A stretch of 64,000 bases of DNA from Brachypterus glaber. Its lineage: Eukaryota; Arthropoda; Insecta; Coleoptera; Kateretidae. The stretch spans positions 18,059,589-18,123,588 of the forward strand of contig OY294048.1 in assembly GCA_958510825.1 (NCBI GenBank). The letters run 5' to 3'. Positions within the stretch are counted from its first letter, which is position 1, and each line of letters opens with the position of its first letter. Below the pieces are notes generated by a model, which worked only from the letters and a program-made list of their open reading frames with translations, did not search any database and was not told where the DNA came from. Positions 41,257 to 53,229 of the stretch are shown one piece after another. The translations under genes and the position numbers were made by a program.

Positions 41257-41548
41257 GGACCAAACTTTAAAGGAACTTTTTAAATTTTTTTGGACCTTAA
41301 AACCATTTTAAAAATATTTGCCCTCTGTTTTTAAGTTTAATTTTGGTACGCCTATCACTACTCTTTCAAAAAATGTATAAATCTTACGTTCTATCCATAA
41401 TGCCAAAAACGGGCTATTTCAATATCGATTTTTTAATTTTTAATTTCTTTTACATCCCTTAACAATAATGACAATAATTTTGGATGGAGGTGAAAATTTT
41501 ATAAAAACATATTTTGGACCTGCCGCGCCGTGACATTAAATGTGGCTT
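41257..41548. other. Unassigned sequence
   Basis: I see nothing identifiable here. Confidence 0.35.
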
Positions 41549-41699
41549 AGGGCATATCAACAGCCTCGCATAACACGCATAGTACATAAGAATGCGATGC
41601 CGTGATTGGTTTGCTGTGCCGTCATGTATCTTGTAAGCTAATCACGTTATCGCACTCTTATGTAATATGCGTGTTATGGGAGGCTGTGGATATGCCTTT
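41549..41699. mobile_element. Foldback MITE, copy 1 (TAACACGCATA arms)
   Basis: AGGGCATATCAACAGCCTCG and CATAACACGCATAGTACATA pair with TTATGTAATATGCGTGTTAT and GGAGGCTGTGGATATGCCTT. A second copy lies at about 41876-41990. Confidence 0.8.
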
Positions 41700-41875
41700 A
41701 CTTAGCTTCTTGAGACAAAGTTGAATATAATAAAAAACTGCTGTAGCGCTAGGCTAAAATTTGTCAGGCCTTCTTTTTGAAAGTATGGCAAAATCTAAGA
41801 ATCCAGTTTTTATTTCCTTGCTCCCATCGGTTAGGGACGTTGTAAGTTAACTGTTTTTGGCCCTTAGCTAAGGGC

Positions 41876-41990
41876 CACTGGGTCGCATAACAAGAATAAT
41901 ACATAAGAATGCGATTCCGTGATTTGCTTGATGTATCTTGTAAGCCAATCACGGTATCACATTCTTATGTATTATGCTTGTTATGCGAGT
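41876..41990. mobile_element. Foldback MITE, copy 2
   Basis: GGTCGCATAACAAGAATAAT pairs with GTATTATGCTTGTTATGCGA. The inner ATACATAAGAATGCGAT / TCACATTCTTATGTAT arms match copy 1 closely (about 80 %). Confidence 0.75.
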
Positions 41991-42175
41991 CTCTCAATGT
42001 GCCTTTATGTAATACTTTTCGAATTGTGCTATGCGTTGCATACATACAGGGTGTTCAAGTGGCCATGTCACTGATTGTAGGTGTTTAGTTATCAGCTTAT
42101 ATCTCCTACAAATATTAATCTATTAAAATAAACAATATATGGCTTTGACATTGTAAGTCTTATGGCTCGAAACCC

Positions 42176-42650
42176 ATGAATTTTTGTCACAATTGTCACG
42201 ATTTTTGTTGGGATTTTCCTCACTATTTCTTACGATTTTGTCACAATTGTCACGAGTTTTGTTGTGATATTCCTCACGATTTCTCAGGATTTCCTCACAA
42301 TTGTCACGATTTTTGTTGGGATTTTCCTCACAATTTCTCACGATTTTCTCAAGTCAAGATTTTTGTTGGGATTTTCCTCACGATTTCTCACGATTTCCTC
42401 ACAATTGTCACGATTTTTGTTGGTATTTTCCTCACGATTTCACGATTTCCTCAAAATTGTCACGATATTTGTTGGGATTTTGCTCAGGATTTCTTACGAT
42501 TTCCTCACAATTGTCACGTTTTTTGTTGGGATTTTCCTCACCATTTCTCACGATTTTGCCACAATTGTCACGTTTTTTGTTGGGATTTTCCTCACGATTT
42601 TGGTTTTACCTCAGGATTTTCCACGATTCTCTCACGATTTTTGTCGCGAG
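42176..42650 (+). repeat. Minisatellite, units of about 55-60 bp
   Basis: Repeated combinations of CACAATTGTCACGATTTTTG, TTGGGATTTTCCTCACGATT and TCTCACGATTTCC occur about eight times with variable length. It keeps several frames open on both strands, which explains the long Cys/His/Phe-rich open frames. They are not genes. Confidence 0.9.
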
Positions 42651-43473
42651 TCATAGGCTACTATCTAATATTATTGTTGGGTTACCAAACTAAGCTTAAA
42701 TAGGCGTTACCATTGTGTAAGATTAAAAATACCTTGTTGATATCGCAATCGCCAATGAATTTTCCATAAGACATTTTTAAAGCCTACCGTTTTTCTCTCA
42801 TTTTTCGCTTTATATCATTGCCTACTTTATGTTTTTCTAATCGCAAAAACATAACCTCAATTTTGTAGCAAAATTTAATTTTTAATATAATATTTTTTTG
42901 CTAAATTTAAGGGTAAAGTATTCTCACTTTATCCTCCAATAGCCTAGAATGCGACGGAATGTGCGTTGGCCGCTAGATGGTGCAACTCAAGAGCGCCATG
43001 ATATAGAGCGGAAAAATACAAGTGAAAAACATCGATTGTCTATCACTAGGTTTTTAGAGTTTTATTTTTTTTTTTTCGACAAACCAAATTTTTTTTTATG
43101 AATCGATTATTTTAAAATTCGTAATTTTGCAAAAATAGGCATTCAGAAAAAACTAATATAAGACATGAAATAATTCATTTAGAAGCTTTTTTATGCTAAT
43201 TATGTTGAAGGTAATTTTTTTAAAAATCAGTGCAAACGTTCTCGAGATATTTGACCTTATATAGTTGTAATTCTGGTCATATATTTAATTTTTTGGTAAA
43301 AACTACTACTGGTAAAATCTGAGATAGTTCTTGTTACATATCATTTTAAACAACATTTAATGACAATTAAAAAAAAATACTTTTTAAAATTGGTTCACTA
43401 GTTTGGAAGATATTGGAACAGAAAAAAAAATCATGACAATTATTCTTTCAAAAACCTTATACATGGGTGTATA

Positions 43474-44188
43474 TTCATCATCATCATCATTGTCCTAATA
43501 GCTCCTTGTGGAGCAAAGGGCACCATTTCATGGTGTTTTAAAGGCTAAATGGCATGTTGATGACAGGTTAGCTACTCCTGTTCATCGCCCCTTGAAATCT
43601 TTGCAATTTTTTCTACCAACTCTCTCCATTCTTTTCTATTTTTCGATACCCTTTTCGCTTCATTCCATGTTATCCCAACTTGTTCTAATTCCTTTGATAT
43701 CGTTCTTTTCTATGTGTTTGTTGGTCTTCCTACTTTTCTTTTTCCTGGAACGTTGTAGCTTAGTGATTGTCTTGCTATGCTGCTCTCTTTTTTTCTTAAT
43801 GTGTGTCCAATCCATTTCCATTTGATTCTCTTTATTGTTATTTCTATTTTCTCCTCTTGTGTAATGTTATGTAATTCTTCATTCGAAATCGTATCTGGCC
43901 AAAAAATTTGACAAATGATGAGCAAGCACTTATTTATAAAAGTTTGTAGTTTTTTATTTTGTTTTTGTGAATGTTTCCATGTTTCTGCGCCATATAAAAG
44001 TACACTTTTTACATTCGTTCTGAATAGTTTTAGTTTTGTTTGTCTAGAAATATTTGAAGCTGCCCATATTTTTCTCAGTGCGTTAAAAGCATTCTGTGCT
44101 AAATTAGTTCGTCGGTCGATGTCTTTTTCTGTACCTCCTTTTGTGTCAACCAAACTTCCTAGATAGCAAAATTCTTCTACTTCCACTG
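43474..44188 (-). pseudogene. LINE fragment: C-terminal end of a reverse-transcriptase polyprotein
   Basis: On the minus strand from 44186: MEVEEFCYLGSLVDTKGG, LFRTNVKSVLLYGAETWK, INKCLLIICQIFWPDTISNE, KRIKWKWIGHTLRKKESSIA and PGKRKVGRPTNT. This is the well-known C-terminal region after the RT of many animal LINEs (FCYLGS, LLYGAETW, WIGHTLRK, GRP..TW). A stop at 43710-43712 replaces the usual Trp after GRPTNT. The same frame then continues to a natural stop at 43572-43574. The fragment ends in (ATG)n (CAT on the plus strand, about 43477-43492), its 3' tail. The 5' side is truncated at about 44188. Confidence 0.8.
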
Positions 44189-45191
44189 TATATTACGTAA
44201 ATATAATAAGTATATATATTTTCAATAATATTGGTCATGTAATATCCGAATTACATAATATACTATTTATACTACTATAATATTTTCGAAAAAAAATAAT
44301 TCATGCTTTTCTTTCTGGTCCAATATATTCTGAAATACTAAACCTATTAAAAAAAAAACATTGTTTTAATTTTCATTAAATAAATGTCTTTTAAAATTAT
44401 ATGTAATATATGTATCTCAGATTTTACCAATAGTGGTTTTTATCAAAAAATTAAATATATGACCATAATTACAAATATATAAATTTAAATATTTCGAGAA
44501 AATTTGCAATGATTTTGAAAACTTTAACATCAGCATAAAAAGAGCTTTTAAATGAGCTATTACATGTCCTACATTACTTTTTTCTAAATGCTAATTTTTA
44601 CAAAATTACAAATTTTAAAAAAATCACCTATTTGTGCCCCATTATCTCGAGACTCAGTAAACCGATTTTCCATTGCAAATCACCATTATATTAGGCATAA
44701 AAAAAAAACCTTTTAAGTGACATGTAGCATATGCTATTTTCTTGGATCCTTAACAAGTCCAGCATAGATATTAAAATAAAAAAAAAAAAATCGGAAGATA
44801 GATTTTTTTAATTTTCACCCAAAAAGTTCTTAGGAGCATGGATAATCGATTCATAAAGAAAAATTTTGGTTTGTCGAAAAAAAAAAATAATATTTGTAGG
44901 AGATATAAGCTGATATCTAAACACCTACAATCAGTGACCCGGCCACTTAAACACCCTGTATATATGCAACGCATGGTACAATTGGAGAAATATTGCATTA
45001 GGATACATAACTTTTATAGATGTGCGACTATTCTAATTTTGGTCACCATCGGTGATATCGAGGCACAAAGGTGGCTGTTTTCACGTGTTTTTCCTCATAA
45101 GTTAAGTGTAATGTTCTTTAAGACCCTATAGGGCCTATCAACTTTTCCGGACCAATTAAAAGTGTTACTAAAAGGGCAAGTTTACATTATA

Positions 45192-46662
45192 CCAGGTGAC
45201 ACAAAAAGTATTGCCTAGGAATTATCTCCGTAACTATAAAATATATTTTATAATTTACAGAGCTTGTATAAACCGTAAATACCCCAATTTTGGTATTGTC
45301 ATTATAAAAAATGTCACTTCCGGTCCAAGCGGAAGTGATACCAACTTTTGATTTTTAAATATATATATATAATTTATATAAAACATTTTACTATTCCTTA
45401 AAACGACTTTTGTTTGATTAACGCAGTCGTCCCCCCGAAGTGACTGATCGATTTCGTGCTTTTTAGCACTCTTCAGAGCCATATATCGGTAGTAGGGACA
45501 ACTACAAAAATCAAATCCTTTCCATATATCTCTATATAGAGTTTAAAAATCGTTGTAAGGAAAAGCAAAAACAGCTAGCGACATCTACTGCTAAAAGCAG
45601 AGACTGGATAAACCTATCGATTAATCTGCCCCCTATCGACAGCGTGCAATAGGTTCTTGAAACCAATAACTGCTTCCTTTTTTGGACTATCGATAGGTTT
45701 ATCCAGTCTCTGCTTTTAGCAGTAGATGTCGCTAGCTGTTTTTGCTTTTCCTTACAACGATTTTTAAACTCTATATAGAGATATATGGAAAGGATTTGAT
45801 TTTCGTAGTTGTCCCTACTACCGATATGTGGCTCTGAAGAGTGCTAAAAAGCACGAAATCGATCAGTCACTTCGGGGGGACGACTGCGTTAATCAAACAA
45901 AAGTCGTTTTAAGGAATAGTAAAATGTTTTATATAGATTTTTTAAATTTGTAAATATCAAACAATTTAATTTAGTTTATATATATAATTGTTTACATTTT
46001 TATATTCGTACTTAAATTCTCTTTTCATTGATATATCACAAATCTATATTTGCATTAAAGATGGCGCCACAGGAGCCATTTTTCATAAAAACAACATGGC
46101 GGTCATATGACGTCCATATTACGATATTTCTGAAACTTGACATTTCAAATCTTTTAGTAGTAGGCTCAGAATTTACCGTTTATGTAAAACTGGTTTTCTT
46201 TTGTTTTTAAGAAAATGGCTCTATTTTAAAGTTTTTTTTTTTAAACCATCAACTTTAAAGCTATTTTGTGCAAAATTGAAACGGACACTCGCTATAAAAT
46301 GGATCGAAAGTCAATATAAGCCGGTGGTTCCCTCTACTACTAGCACACACAAGTTCTGGACTTCTGGGATGCTTAATTAAGTAGAATAATACGAGGTTAA
46401 ACAAACATGTAATGTAATGTAATATGACCGTCACGTTGTTTTTATGAATAATGGCTTCTATGACGCCATCTTTAATGCATATATCAATGAAAAGAAAATT
46501 TAAAGACGAATCTAAAAATGTAAGCAAAAGTATGGAGTTACATTTAAACATTAAAAGTTGGTATTACTTCCGCTTAGAACGGAAGTGATATTTACGGTTT
46601 ATACAAGTCAACTTTTATAGTTACGGAGATAATTCGTAGGCAATACTTCTTGTGTCACCCGG
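45192..46662. mobile_element. CCAGGTGACAC inverted-repeat element with an internal giant palindrome
   Basis: Ends are CCAGGTGACACAAAAAGTAT and the reverse complement of GTATTGCCTACGAATTATCT...GTGTCACCCGG, TA on both sides. The TIR is about 80 bp, including ATTATCTCCGTAACTATAAA. An inner GGAAGTGATA...ACTTCC pair extends it. It is 1471 bp and non-coding. Most of the left half of the interior is the palindrome at 45375-45934. Confidence 0.8.
45375..45934. repeat. Near-perfect 560-bp palindrome, arms about 249 bp
   Basis: The left arm 45375-45623 and right arm 45687-45934 are reverse complements with only a few differences. Landmarks: TTAACGCAGTCGTCCCCCCG against its complement at about 45880, and TAAACCTATCGAT against ATCGATAGGTTTA at the loop edge. 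The loop is about 63 bp. Its high arm identity compared with the older outer TIR suggests a younger nested foldback or ongoing gene conversion. Confidence 0.9.
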
Positions 46663-47885
46663 TATACCCACAGTCTGCTGTCCAAAATTAATTAAAATTA
46701 GCTGCTAGGTAATTAAAACATCTAATTGGAAAGAAGGTCTGAATACAAAATGAACTTAATGCACGAATATCAGAAAATGTTTTTATGTGTCAATTTATTT
46801 CCTTTTTCACAGCTATACGGCCGTCATGATACCCCATAAGTTTAAACCTCTCCATAATTTTAGAATAGCAGTTTCTGTATCATAAATTATTATACCAGGA
46901 CGAAAAATACTGTTTTTAATGCGATTACGGAGATTGCCAACCGATCTAGGAGAGCGAACTTCACAACCATGTATCATACACTACTTTTTACTCGATTTAA
47001 ATATCCTAATAAATAAATTTCCATTTTTGACAAAAACTTGACGTTTGAACTGGACATTTAGTGTCGCCAGTTTCAACAACTTTGTCTATTTTACTTTTCG
47101 CACATGTGCGAAAAATTAAAACGTTTCGTACAGATTTATCACAAAAAAAGTAGCGCTTTTAGATAAAATCGAATAAAAATTATATTTTTCAGTCGATTTC
47201 AATAACGGATGTATCCACCCGTAAAAACTTTTCTCATTTTTCGATCCATCAATGTAACCAACAACTTAAAGAAAACGACTGTTTTTGTGCCATGTTCGGC
47301 CGTTTTATGGCATTGAGGATAGTTTTACAGCGGTTTTTAAATCAAAGAAATTGATAGCTACATTTCATGTTGAAAGGATATCTATCTAATTGAATGACAG
47401 TCAGTTATCCAATTTATATTTTCATTATTTGCAGATTTATATTTTATATTATACAGAAGTCGCCAGAAAAAATGTCCTTTTTATTTTTGTACATATTAAA
47501 CTAAGGTACGTATTAAACTAAGGTGCCTTGAAATTTTGAGTGTTACATAAAAAAACTACTGTTATATTGACAAAACATTATTTTATTCTGTTCAAAATTT
47601 TTAAGTTAAAAGTAATAACGCCTACACATTTAAATAAATATAATAAATTAAGAATTACAACTCATTTAGAAAATGCCAGACAAGTCTCAAATTTAGCTTT
47701 AGAGTTTAGTGTAAGTGAGAGAACAAGTAAAAGAATTAAAAGAAAATGGGTGGCTGAAGGTACTATATCCAGGGCTGTGGACTTAGGTAGAAGAAAATTT
47801 GATGGTGTTGAAGATGGTGAGCAGCTAGTTTACTATCTAAGAAAACAATCTCCTTTATAATGAAAAAAATGCTATGCAACAATAG
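46663..47885. other. AT-rich stretch; possible small transposase-like fragment at 47540-47860
   Basis: The open frame 47540-47860 (106 residues) contains NARQVSNLALEFSVSERTSK and KRKWVAEGTISRAVDLGR, which has the look of a helix-turn-helix. I cannot place it in a family. The first 30 residues are low-complexity, so the real segment, if any, is about 47660-47860. Nothing else is recognised. Confidence 0.3.
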
Positions 47886-48008
47886 TATATTATTTACCAA
47901 GTGAGAGAAGTTTAACATTTTTGACCTGCGTCAAATTGCGGGATGAGCGCCCTAGCGCAAGACGCGGTCTAAAATGTTAAATCTTCACTCACGTGGAAAA
48001 TATAGTAT
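47886..48008. mobile_element. Small foldback element with GC-rich loop
   Basis: ATAGTATATTATTTACCAAG, then GTTTAACATTTTTGACC, pair with GGTCTAAAATGTTAAATCTT and CACGTGGAAAATATAGTATT. The loop holds GCGGGATGAGCGCCCTAGCG. It resembles the elements at 30061, 60318 and 62910 in size and loop style. Confidence 0.7.
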
Positions 48009-49859
48009 TTTTTTCACTACCAGTACAATTAATTAGCTATTTATTTATTTATTTTACTAAAATTTAATGAAAAAGCTTATAAATTTAAAATATCACGCTG
48101 GCCGTTCGCGGCCATTAAAAAAACAAATGAATAACTTGACATTTCTGGCAGAAATTTTCTGGTGATCTGCTAAAATTATTAAGTTAAAAAGTGTTTCCGT
48201 GTTAAGTGTAATAAAATATATAAAAATGGAAAGTGAAATGCAAAGTGATGATTCTGGTACTCCCCCAGAAATATATGGAGGTTGTACCTCTAGTAATCTA
48301 TGATCCTTACGGTAATATATGGGTTGTATAATCTATGGTTGAATATGATGGACCAATGATTTTCACTTTTCGAAGTGTTTTTTGTAAAACATGTTTTATA
48401 GGTACTAATTTAGTTAATATTTTTTAATTTATCATGCAATAAATAAATTTGGTGCCTAAAGACACTTGTAAATAGCAATGCGATTTAATAATTAAGTGAA
48501 ACGTCAGATGTCAAAACAGCTGAATTAAAAGTCATTATTAACCATGGTGCCATTTCATTATTTTTAGAAACTCTGACGTCATAGGTAGAGAAATAATATT
48601 TCTACCAATGAAAAGAACAGTAATAAAGATGTGGTTTTAGGCTTCCGGCTTCCCATAGAACAGAATTATTGAGTTAGTTAATTTTTTGCATTTTTGGGTT
48701 ATATATTTTTTTATGGTAAATTCAGTTAACCCATAAATTTTTAATTTGAAAACTTTATATTTAAATAAATATAACCTAATTTAAATAGTTACATTGAAAC
48801 AGCACAAAATTAGATTGCAATGACGATGATAATTTTGACAAGGGATATTTTGCGGCCGATTCTGTACTATCCGTTAAGCCTGTTCTTTAACAGACAAGGT
48901 CATATTTAAGTTAGGGCATTTCTAATTAGTGGCGCCTTCGCCAAAAAATTGTCTTTTAGGAGCTGTTGCCGATGCAACTTTGAGCAAATTTTAATCATTT
49001 GTTAACAGTATTACTACCAGATATCTGGCAATCAACCTGTTAAAATGTAATATTTAATATATTTCAATATAATATTATAATCAGACTTAAAAATTAGTTT
49101 TCTTTTCTAAATAAATAGTTTTATTATTTTAATTCTCTTTCATCGGATATGTAAATATTTATTTCAAGGTGACGTGGCATGTCAGGTTATGTAATATTAT
49201 ACATAATTTTGATTTTAAGTAAAACATCAAAAGGAAAAAGGTTAATTAAAAAAAAAATCGTTAGATTTTTTTTTTTATTTGGTCCTAAATTAAGGACTCC
49301 TCAATAAGAAGTAAACCCTGAACAAACATATTTTGAAGCGAACAAACCTTGCATTTTTTTTGGCTAAAGCTGGTTAAAACAGCGGGGTGTATCATGTGTT
49401 TTTGTAATCCTTAGTATAAATTTAGTTGGCTAAATGAGTCTGATTTCCTAGACGAGGCACGTGTCTCGCAAAAAGGCTAGCAAAAAGTAGTTTCTGCCAT
49501 TCTGCCACTATGTTTTTTTAGAATAAAAAAATGTTTTTTTTTTATTTTTATATTTTTTTAAATGTTTGTTAGGATAAAAATATATCTTATAAAAATGAAC
49601 TTAAATTTTAGTTAAAAACGCAATAGTTCTAAAGTCACCTACTTAAATATTTAAAGACGGACATGAAATGTTGCATGTTTTTAACAAAGAAAGAAGTAAA
49701 ATTGTATAGAATAATAACATCCGATTTTCTATCCATTTGTAACTGAACACTCAATTACTTTTACATTGTCAGGAGCTTATAATGCAACTTAAAAAGAAAT
49801 GATTCTTACAGAATTCTGCTTTTTTGATTGTGCTAAGGTTAAAAATGAGAAACAATCAA
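48009..49859. other. AT-rich stretch without a recognisable gene
   Basis: A tiny open frame from the ATG at 48226 (MESEMQSDDSGTPPEIYGG...) reads like the start of a protein but stops after about 25 codons; it is unassigned. No other feature is seen. Confidence 0.35.
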
Positions 49860-50360
49860 AACCAGGGGTGCACTCGGGTCATGGGATGGAAAGACAGGGG
49901 GGCACTACACCCTCCTACACTCGAGTTTAGAAAATATACTCTTCAGTTATGAAAATTTTGGAGTTGATGATCTCAGGGACCTCTCCAAGGGAGGTAAGTT
50001 ATTCTACAAAGTTGGGCAGTTGGAAAATTTTTAGAGGTGTTGGCCTTTTTTTTTAGTCATCAAATATGAAAAATGTTTTTAGTCAATGATTTCAGGGGAA
50101 TCTCCAAGGGGGGTAAGATACTCTACAAAGTTTGGACTTTGGGAAGTTGGGAAGTTCGTGGAGGAAGACCTTTTTTTTTAATTAGCTAGCTTTTTTCGGA
50201 CCTTTTTTTAGTCGTCAAAATTTCCGCTAGGAGTAAAGCCTTTTTTCTAGGCTTGGACCTTTTTTTAGTGATCAATTTTTTCCTATGGCAAAAAGTTCTG
50301 AAATTCCCTAATCCTTAGTTGGGAAAGTTTTGTTCCTCTCCACAAAGAAAAAAATTAGTC
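49860..50360. repeat. GACCTTTTTTTAG word-reiteration repeat
   Basis: Variants of GACCTTTTTTTTAGTCATCAA recur at about 50050, 50170, 50200, 50235 and 50268, with CTCCAAGGGAGGTAAG / CTCCAAGGGGGGTAAG twice earlier. A shorter relative (AAAGACCTTTTTTTTAGTTT, with CCCCCTGGGGTAAAGCTTTT) is present at about 21240-21345. Ends are not defined. Confidence 0.5.
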
Positions 50361-50595
50361 GCGTCACCCCTAACCAAAATATCTAATAGGACGATTATCA
50401 GGATCTTTTCATCATTAACATTTAACATTTAATTTACAGGGATTTATAGGAATAAATATGATAGCAACATATTTTTAGCTATAAATATGCCAGCAGCATG
50501 TATTTGGCTATGCTGTAGATCTTATTTTTCTGAACAAAACTGGATGGGTCACAATCTCGGCCATTGAACTATTTTAGTGCAATAAATATGCCATA

Positions 50596-51653
50596 CACAG
50601 AAAAAAAGGTTATCTTGGCAGAAGATAATAAATTATCTTGGATTTATATTATCTTAATTCGAGGTAATAATCTTCTTTTAAGATCATGTATCCTCGGTTT
50701 AAGATTATCTGACTTTGGTTTCCTTTAATTATCCTCTTGGTAGAAAAATCCTTGTCTCAAGGATTTTTTCCTTAAATGCATGACATTTAAAATAGTAACA
50801 GAGAATCAAGAGTTATTATCTTGACTCAAAGTCTCTGTTGTCTTACGGTAAAGAGTTTGCCGGCCTCACCCCACGTAGATATACAGTAGACTCGCCCGTT
50901 GTTATTGTTGTCTGGCAGACAATTTGCGCAGTAGTTCAAGATATGCGCGTAAGAGAAGTTAGGTTTGTTTTTTTTTTGCAGTCAGTTGTCTTTAAAGGTG
51001 TTTCATCGTTTTTATCTGCTTTAAAATGGACGAATTTGTATCTGTTACCTTCAAACTATTGGGATTTTCAAACTTCCTTAAAAAATTCACGAGTAAGTAG
51101 CTTTAAATAATTTATACCTATAAGCGCCATTTTGCAATGGCGTTGCAATAAGTTTTTCTTCAAAAACAAGTGCTTTTTCCTACGACCACCTATGAAACCA
51201 AATTTCACACTATTAACAGAGTAAGAAAGTATCATATTTCATAGGAGTGCGAAATAATATTATACATATGTGGGAAATCTTTTCAAAATATTTACCATTC
51301 TATTAACCCTGAAACCTGACTGTGGGGTCTTTATCTTAAACCAAGATTATTATTCTCTTCATTCAAGATTATATTATCTTAAACCAAGACTTGGTGTAAG
51401 ATAATATGATCTTGGATAAAGATAATATGATCTTGAGTCAAGATAATTACATACTTGGTTTAAGATTATATGATCTTAAATAAATGGTTTAAGTGGCTTT
51501 GATTTAAGAATATGTCCTTGAATCTCTGGCCTCAAATACCAAGATCACGGCGGACTTGATCCAAGACAGTCATGGCGTTGAATATATCGAAAGCCATGGC
51601 GGCCTTGGTTCAAGATCGTTTTGCTTTGATTCAAGATATCCTTTTTTTCTGTA
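50596..51653. mobile_element. CACAGAAAAAAAGG word-reiteration element, about 1.06 kb
   Basis: Left end CACAGAAAAAAAGGTTATCT, right end ATCCTTTTTTTCTG followed by TATA, with TA before the left end. AAGATAAT, ATCTTGG and TTTAAGATTAT words fill the first about 230 bp and the last about 320 bp. The centre (about 50830-51290) is plain and contains a short open frame (50838-51110) with no recognisable domain. The layout is the same as in the GGATATCC and CACTGTAAAAA elements. Confidence 0.7.
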
Positions 51654-52055
51654 TAGCATTTGTTGTTTACAATATGTGATTGGCGCTTATATTATCTTGT
51701 TATTTCTATCAGTGTACCATCCTAATTTCATCATTTTACTAATTTTAACATAGATTCTTGTTATGTCTACGAAAACAAAATTGTTAAATCGCTACGGATA
51801 AGAGCTGGATCGTGCTTGATATTTATCTTACAAAACCCAAAGTCAAAACAGGATATATAACATTTACATAATGACATACAAGCAAACTGTACATAGGCAT
51901 TTTCATGTAGATTCTCCAAAAAAGGTCTTGGTATAAGGTTTGTGGTTAGAATATAACTGTTAGATAAAAACATAATCTAAAAAATATTCTCAAATTTTTA
52001 AACAGTGAAAATATGACTGTGAAAATCATCTTTTTACTTTTATATTTTCAATATA
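51654..52055. other. AT-rich stretch without a recognisable gene
   Basis: I see nothing identifiable here. Confidence 0.35.
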
Positions 52056-52739
52056 CTGGGTGTCTCAATAAAGCCGACTCGGTCTATATATAGTAAAGTA
52101 TCCACTTTAGAGAAAAACTTTAAAGGAAAAAGTATGGTTTTAAAAAAGACACATTCTTAAAATATTTTGAAATATACAGGTCGGTCCTACTAGGCTGGGT
52201 AACATCTGACTTAATTTACTACATCTAACAATATAGCATTCCATTAAAAAAAAAAATCTTTTTAAATGGAATGCTATATTTTTTATTTACTCATTATATG
52301 TAGAATTTTATTATACATTTAATGAGCACATAAAAATATAGCATTCTATTTAAAAAAATGAGTTTTTTATTTTTGAAAATCTAAAAGTTTGAATATTAAT
52401 TTTGAACGCCCTGTATAAAACATTTTATTTTTTGTACATAAAGTAATTAGATACACCCTTTTAAGATAAGCTTGCAAAACTTTATGAATTTTTGACAAAA
52501 ATTTAAGAAATTGAAGCAGATTTTATCTCTTCACTAAAAATTACACAATAAAAAATATACCATTTCATTTAAAAAAAATAAGTCAGATGTTATCCACCCT
52601 AGGAGGACCATCCTGTATATTTCAAAATATTTTTAGAATGTGCCTTTTTTAGAACCATATAACTTTTGTCTTTAAAGTTTTTCTCCAAAGTGGATACTTT
52701 ACTATATATCGACCGAGTCGGCTTTGTTGTGACACCCTG
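52056..52739. mobile_element. CTGGGTGTC-type foldback element, 684 bp
   Basis: Left CTGGGTGTCTCAATAAAGCC and right GGCTTTGTTGTGACACCCTG, with TA on both sides. Arms of about 160 bp include AAAGTATCCACTTTAGAGAA and its partner near 52682. The centre has repeated ATAGCATTCCATTTAAAAA words (52228-52360). It is non-coding. Confidence 0.85.
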
Positions 52740-53229
52740 TATAAAAGTATTGAAGTAAACATTTTTCAAACATTTTTCTCCCATTTTTTCTCGACTTTTC
52801 CGAAGTTTTTAAGACTTTTGAGACCATTTTAAAGAAATGTCTGTCTGTCTCTCTGTTACCACGATCTCCAGTACACTTTGAGCTAGGAACTTGAAATTTG
52901 GTGTGCAGGTGTATTGGAGTCATAGCTCTGATAAGTTCGAAGATGGGCAAAATCGAGCTTACCGAAAAGGACGTAACTGCGCAACTTATTTTACGTACCA
53001 GGTGATTTTTTTTTCACCAATAATCAGGGTTTTTGATTCTAAACAAAAACATAAGCACTAATTTTTTGGGATTTGGGAATATACTTTTCGAGATATAGCG
53101 GTTTAAACAAGCTCATACGTTTTTTTGAGTTTTACGGGTATATTTCGTTATAATCGAGTTTTTTTGTTGGTTATGTTATATGTTATATGTATAATCGATG
53201 AGGTACATAAATTTGAGTTTGTGTTATTT

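Larger units (their letters stand above)
42047..44958. mobile_element. CAGGGTGTT-type inverted-repeat element, 2.9 kb, carrying a minisatellite and a LINE fragment
   Basis: CAGGGTGTTCAAGTGGCCAT at the left and its diverged reverse complement at the right (ATGTCACTG/CAGTGACCC variants), about 80 bp of arm, with TA on both sides. Further inverted segments occur inside: TTCGACAAACCAAATTTTTT at about 43075 against TTTTGGTTTGTCGAAAAAAA near 44865, and a long pair at about 43100-43340 against 44400-44640. The pairing continues outside the TA (ATGCGTTGCATACATA against TATATATGCAACGCAT). No transposase is seen. The LINE fragment lies at the loop, so the original was a simpler foldback. Confidence 0.7.

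Noticed and set aside
42176..42650. Possible CRISPR-like array
   Set aside because: Units lack unique spacers of constant length, and the surrounding genome is animal.
42176..42703. Long Cys/His/Phe-rich open frames in three registers, resembling a zinc-binding protein
   Set aside because: All are products of a minisatellite; simultaneous open frames in several registers show that it is the repeat, not selection.
45255..45482. Minus-strand open frame
   Set aside because: Lies in the arm of the giant palindrome; its mirror occurs in the other arm.
47540..47860. Possible helix-turn-helix transposase fragment
   Set aside because: Pattern suggestive but no family recognised and no flanking inverted repeats found; kept only as a low-confidence note.
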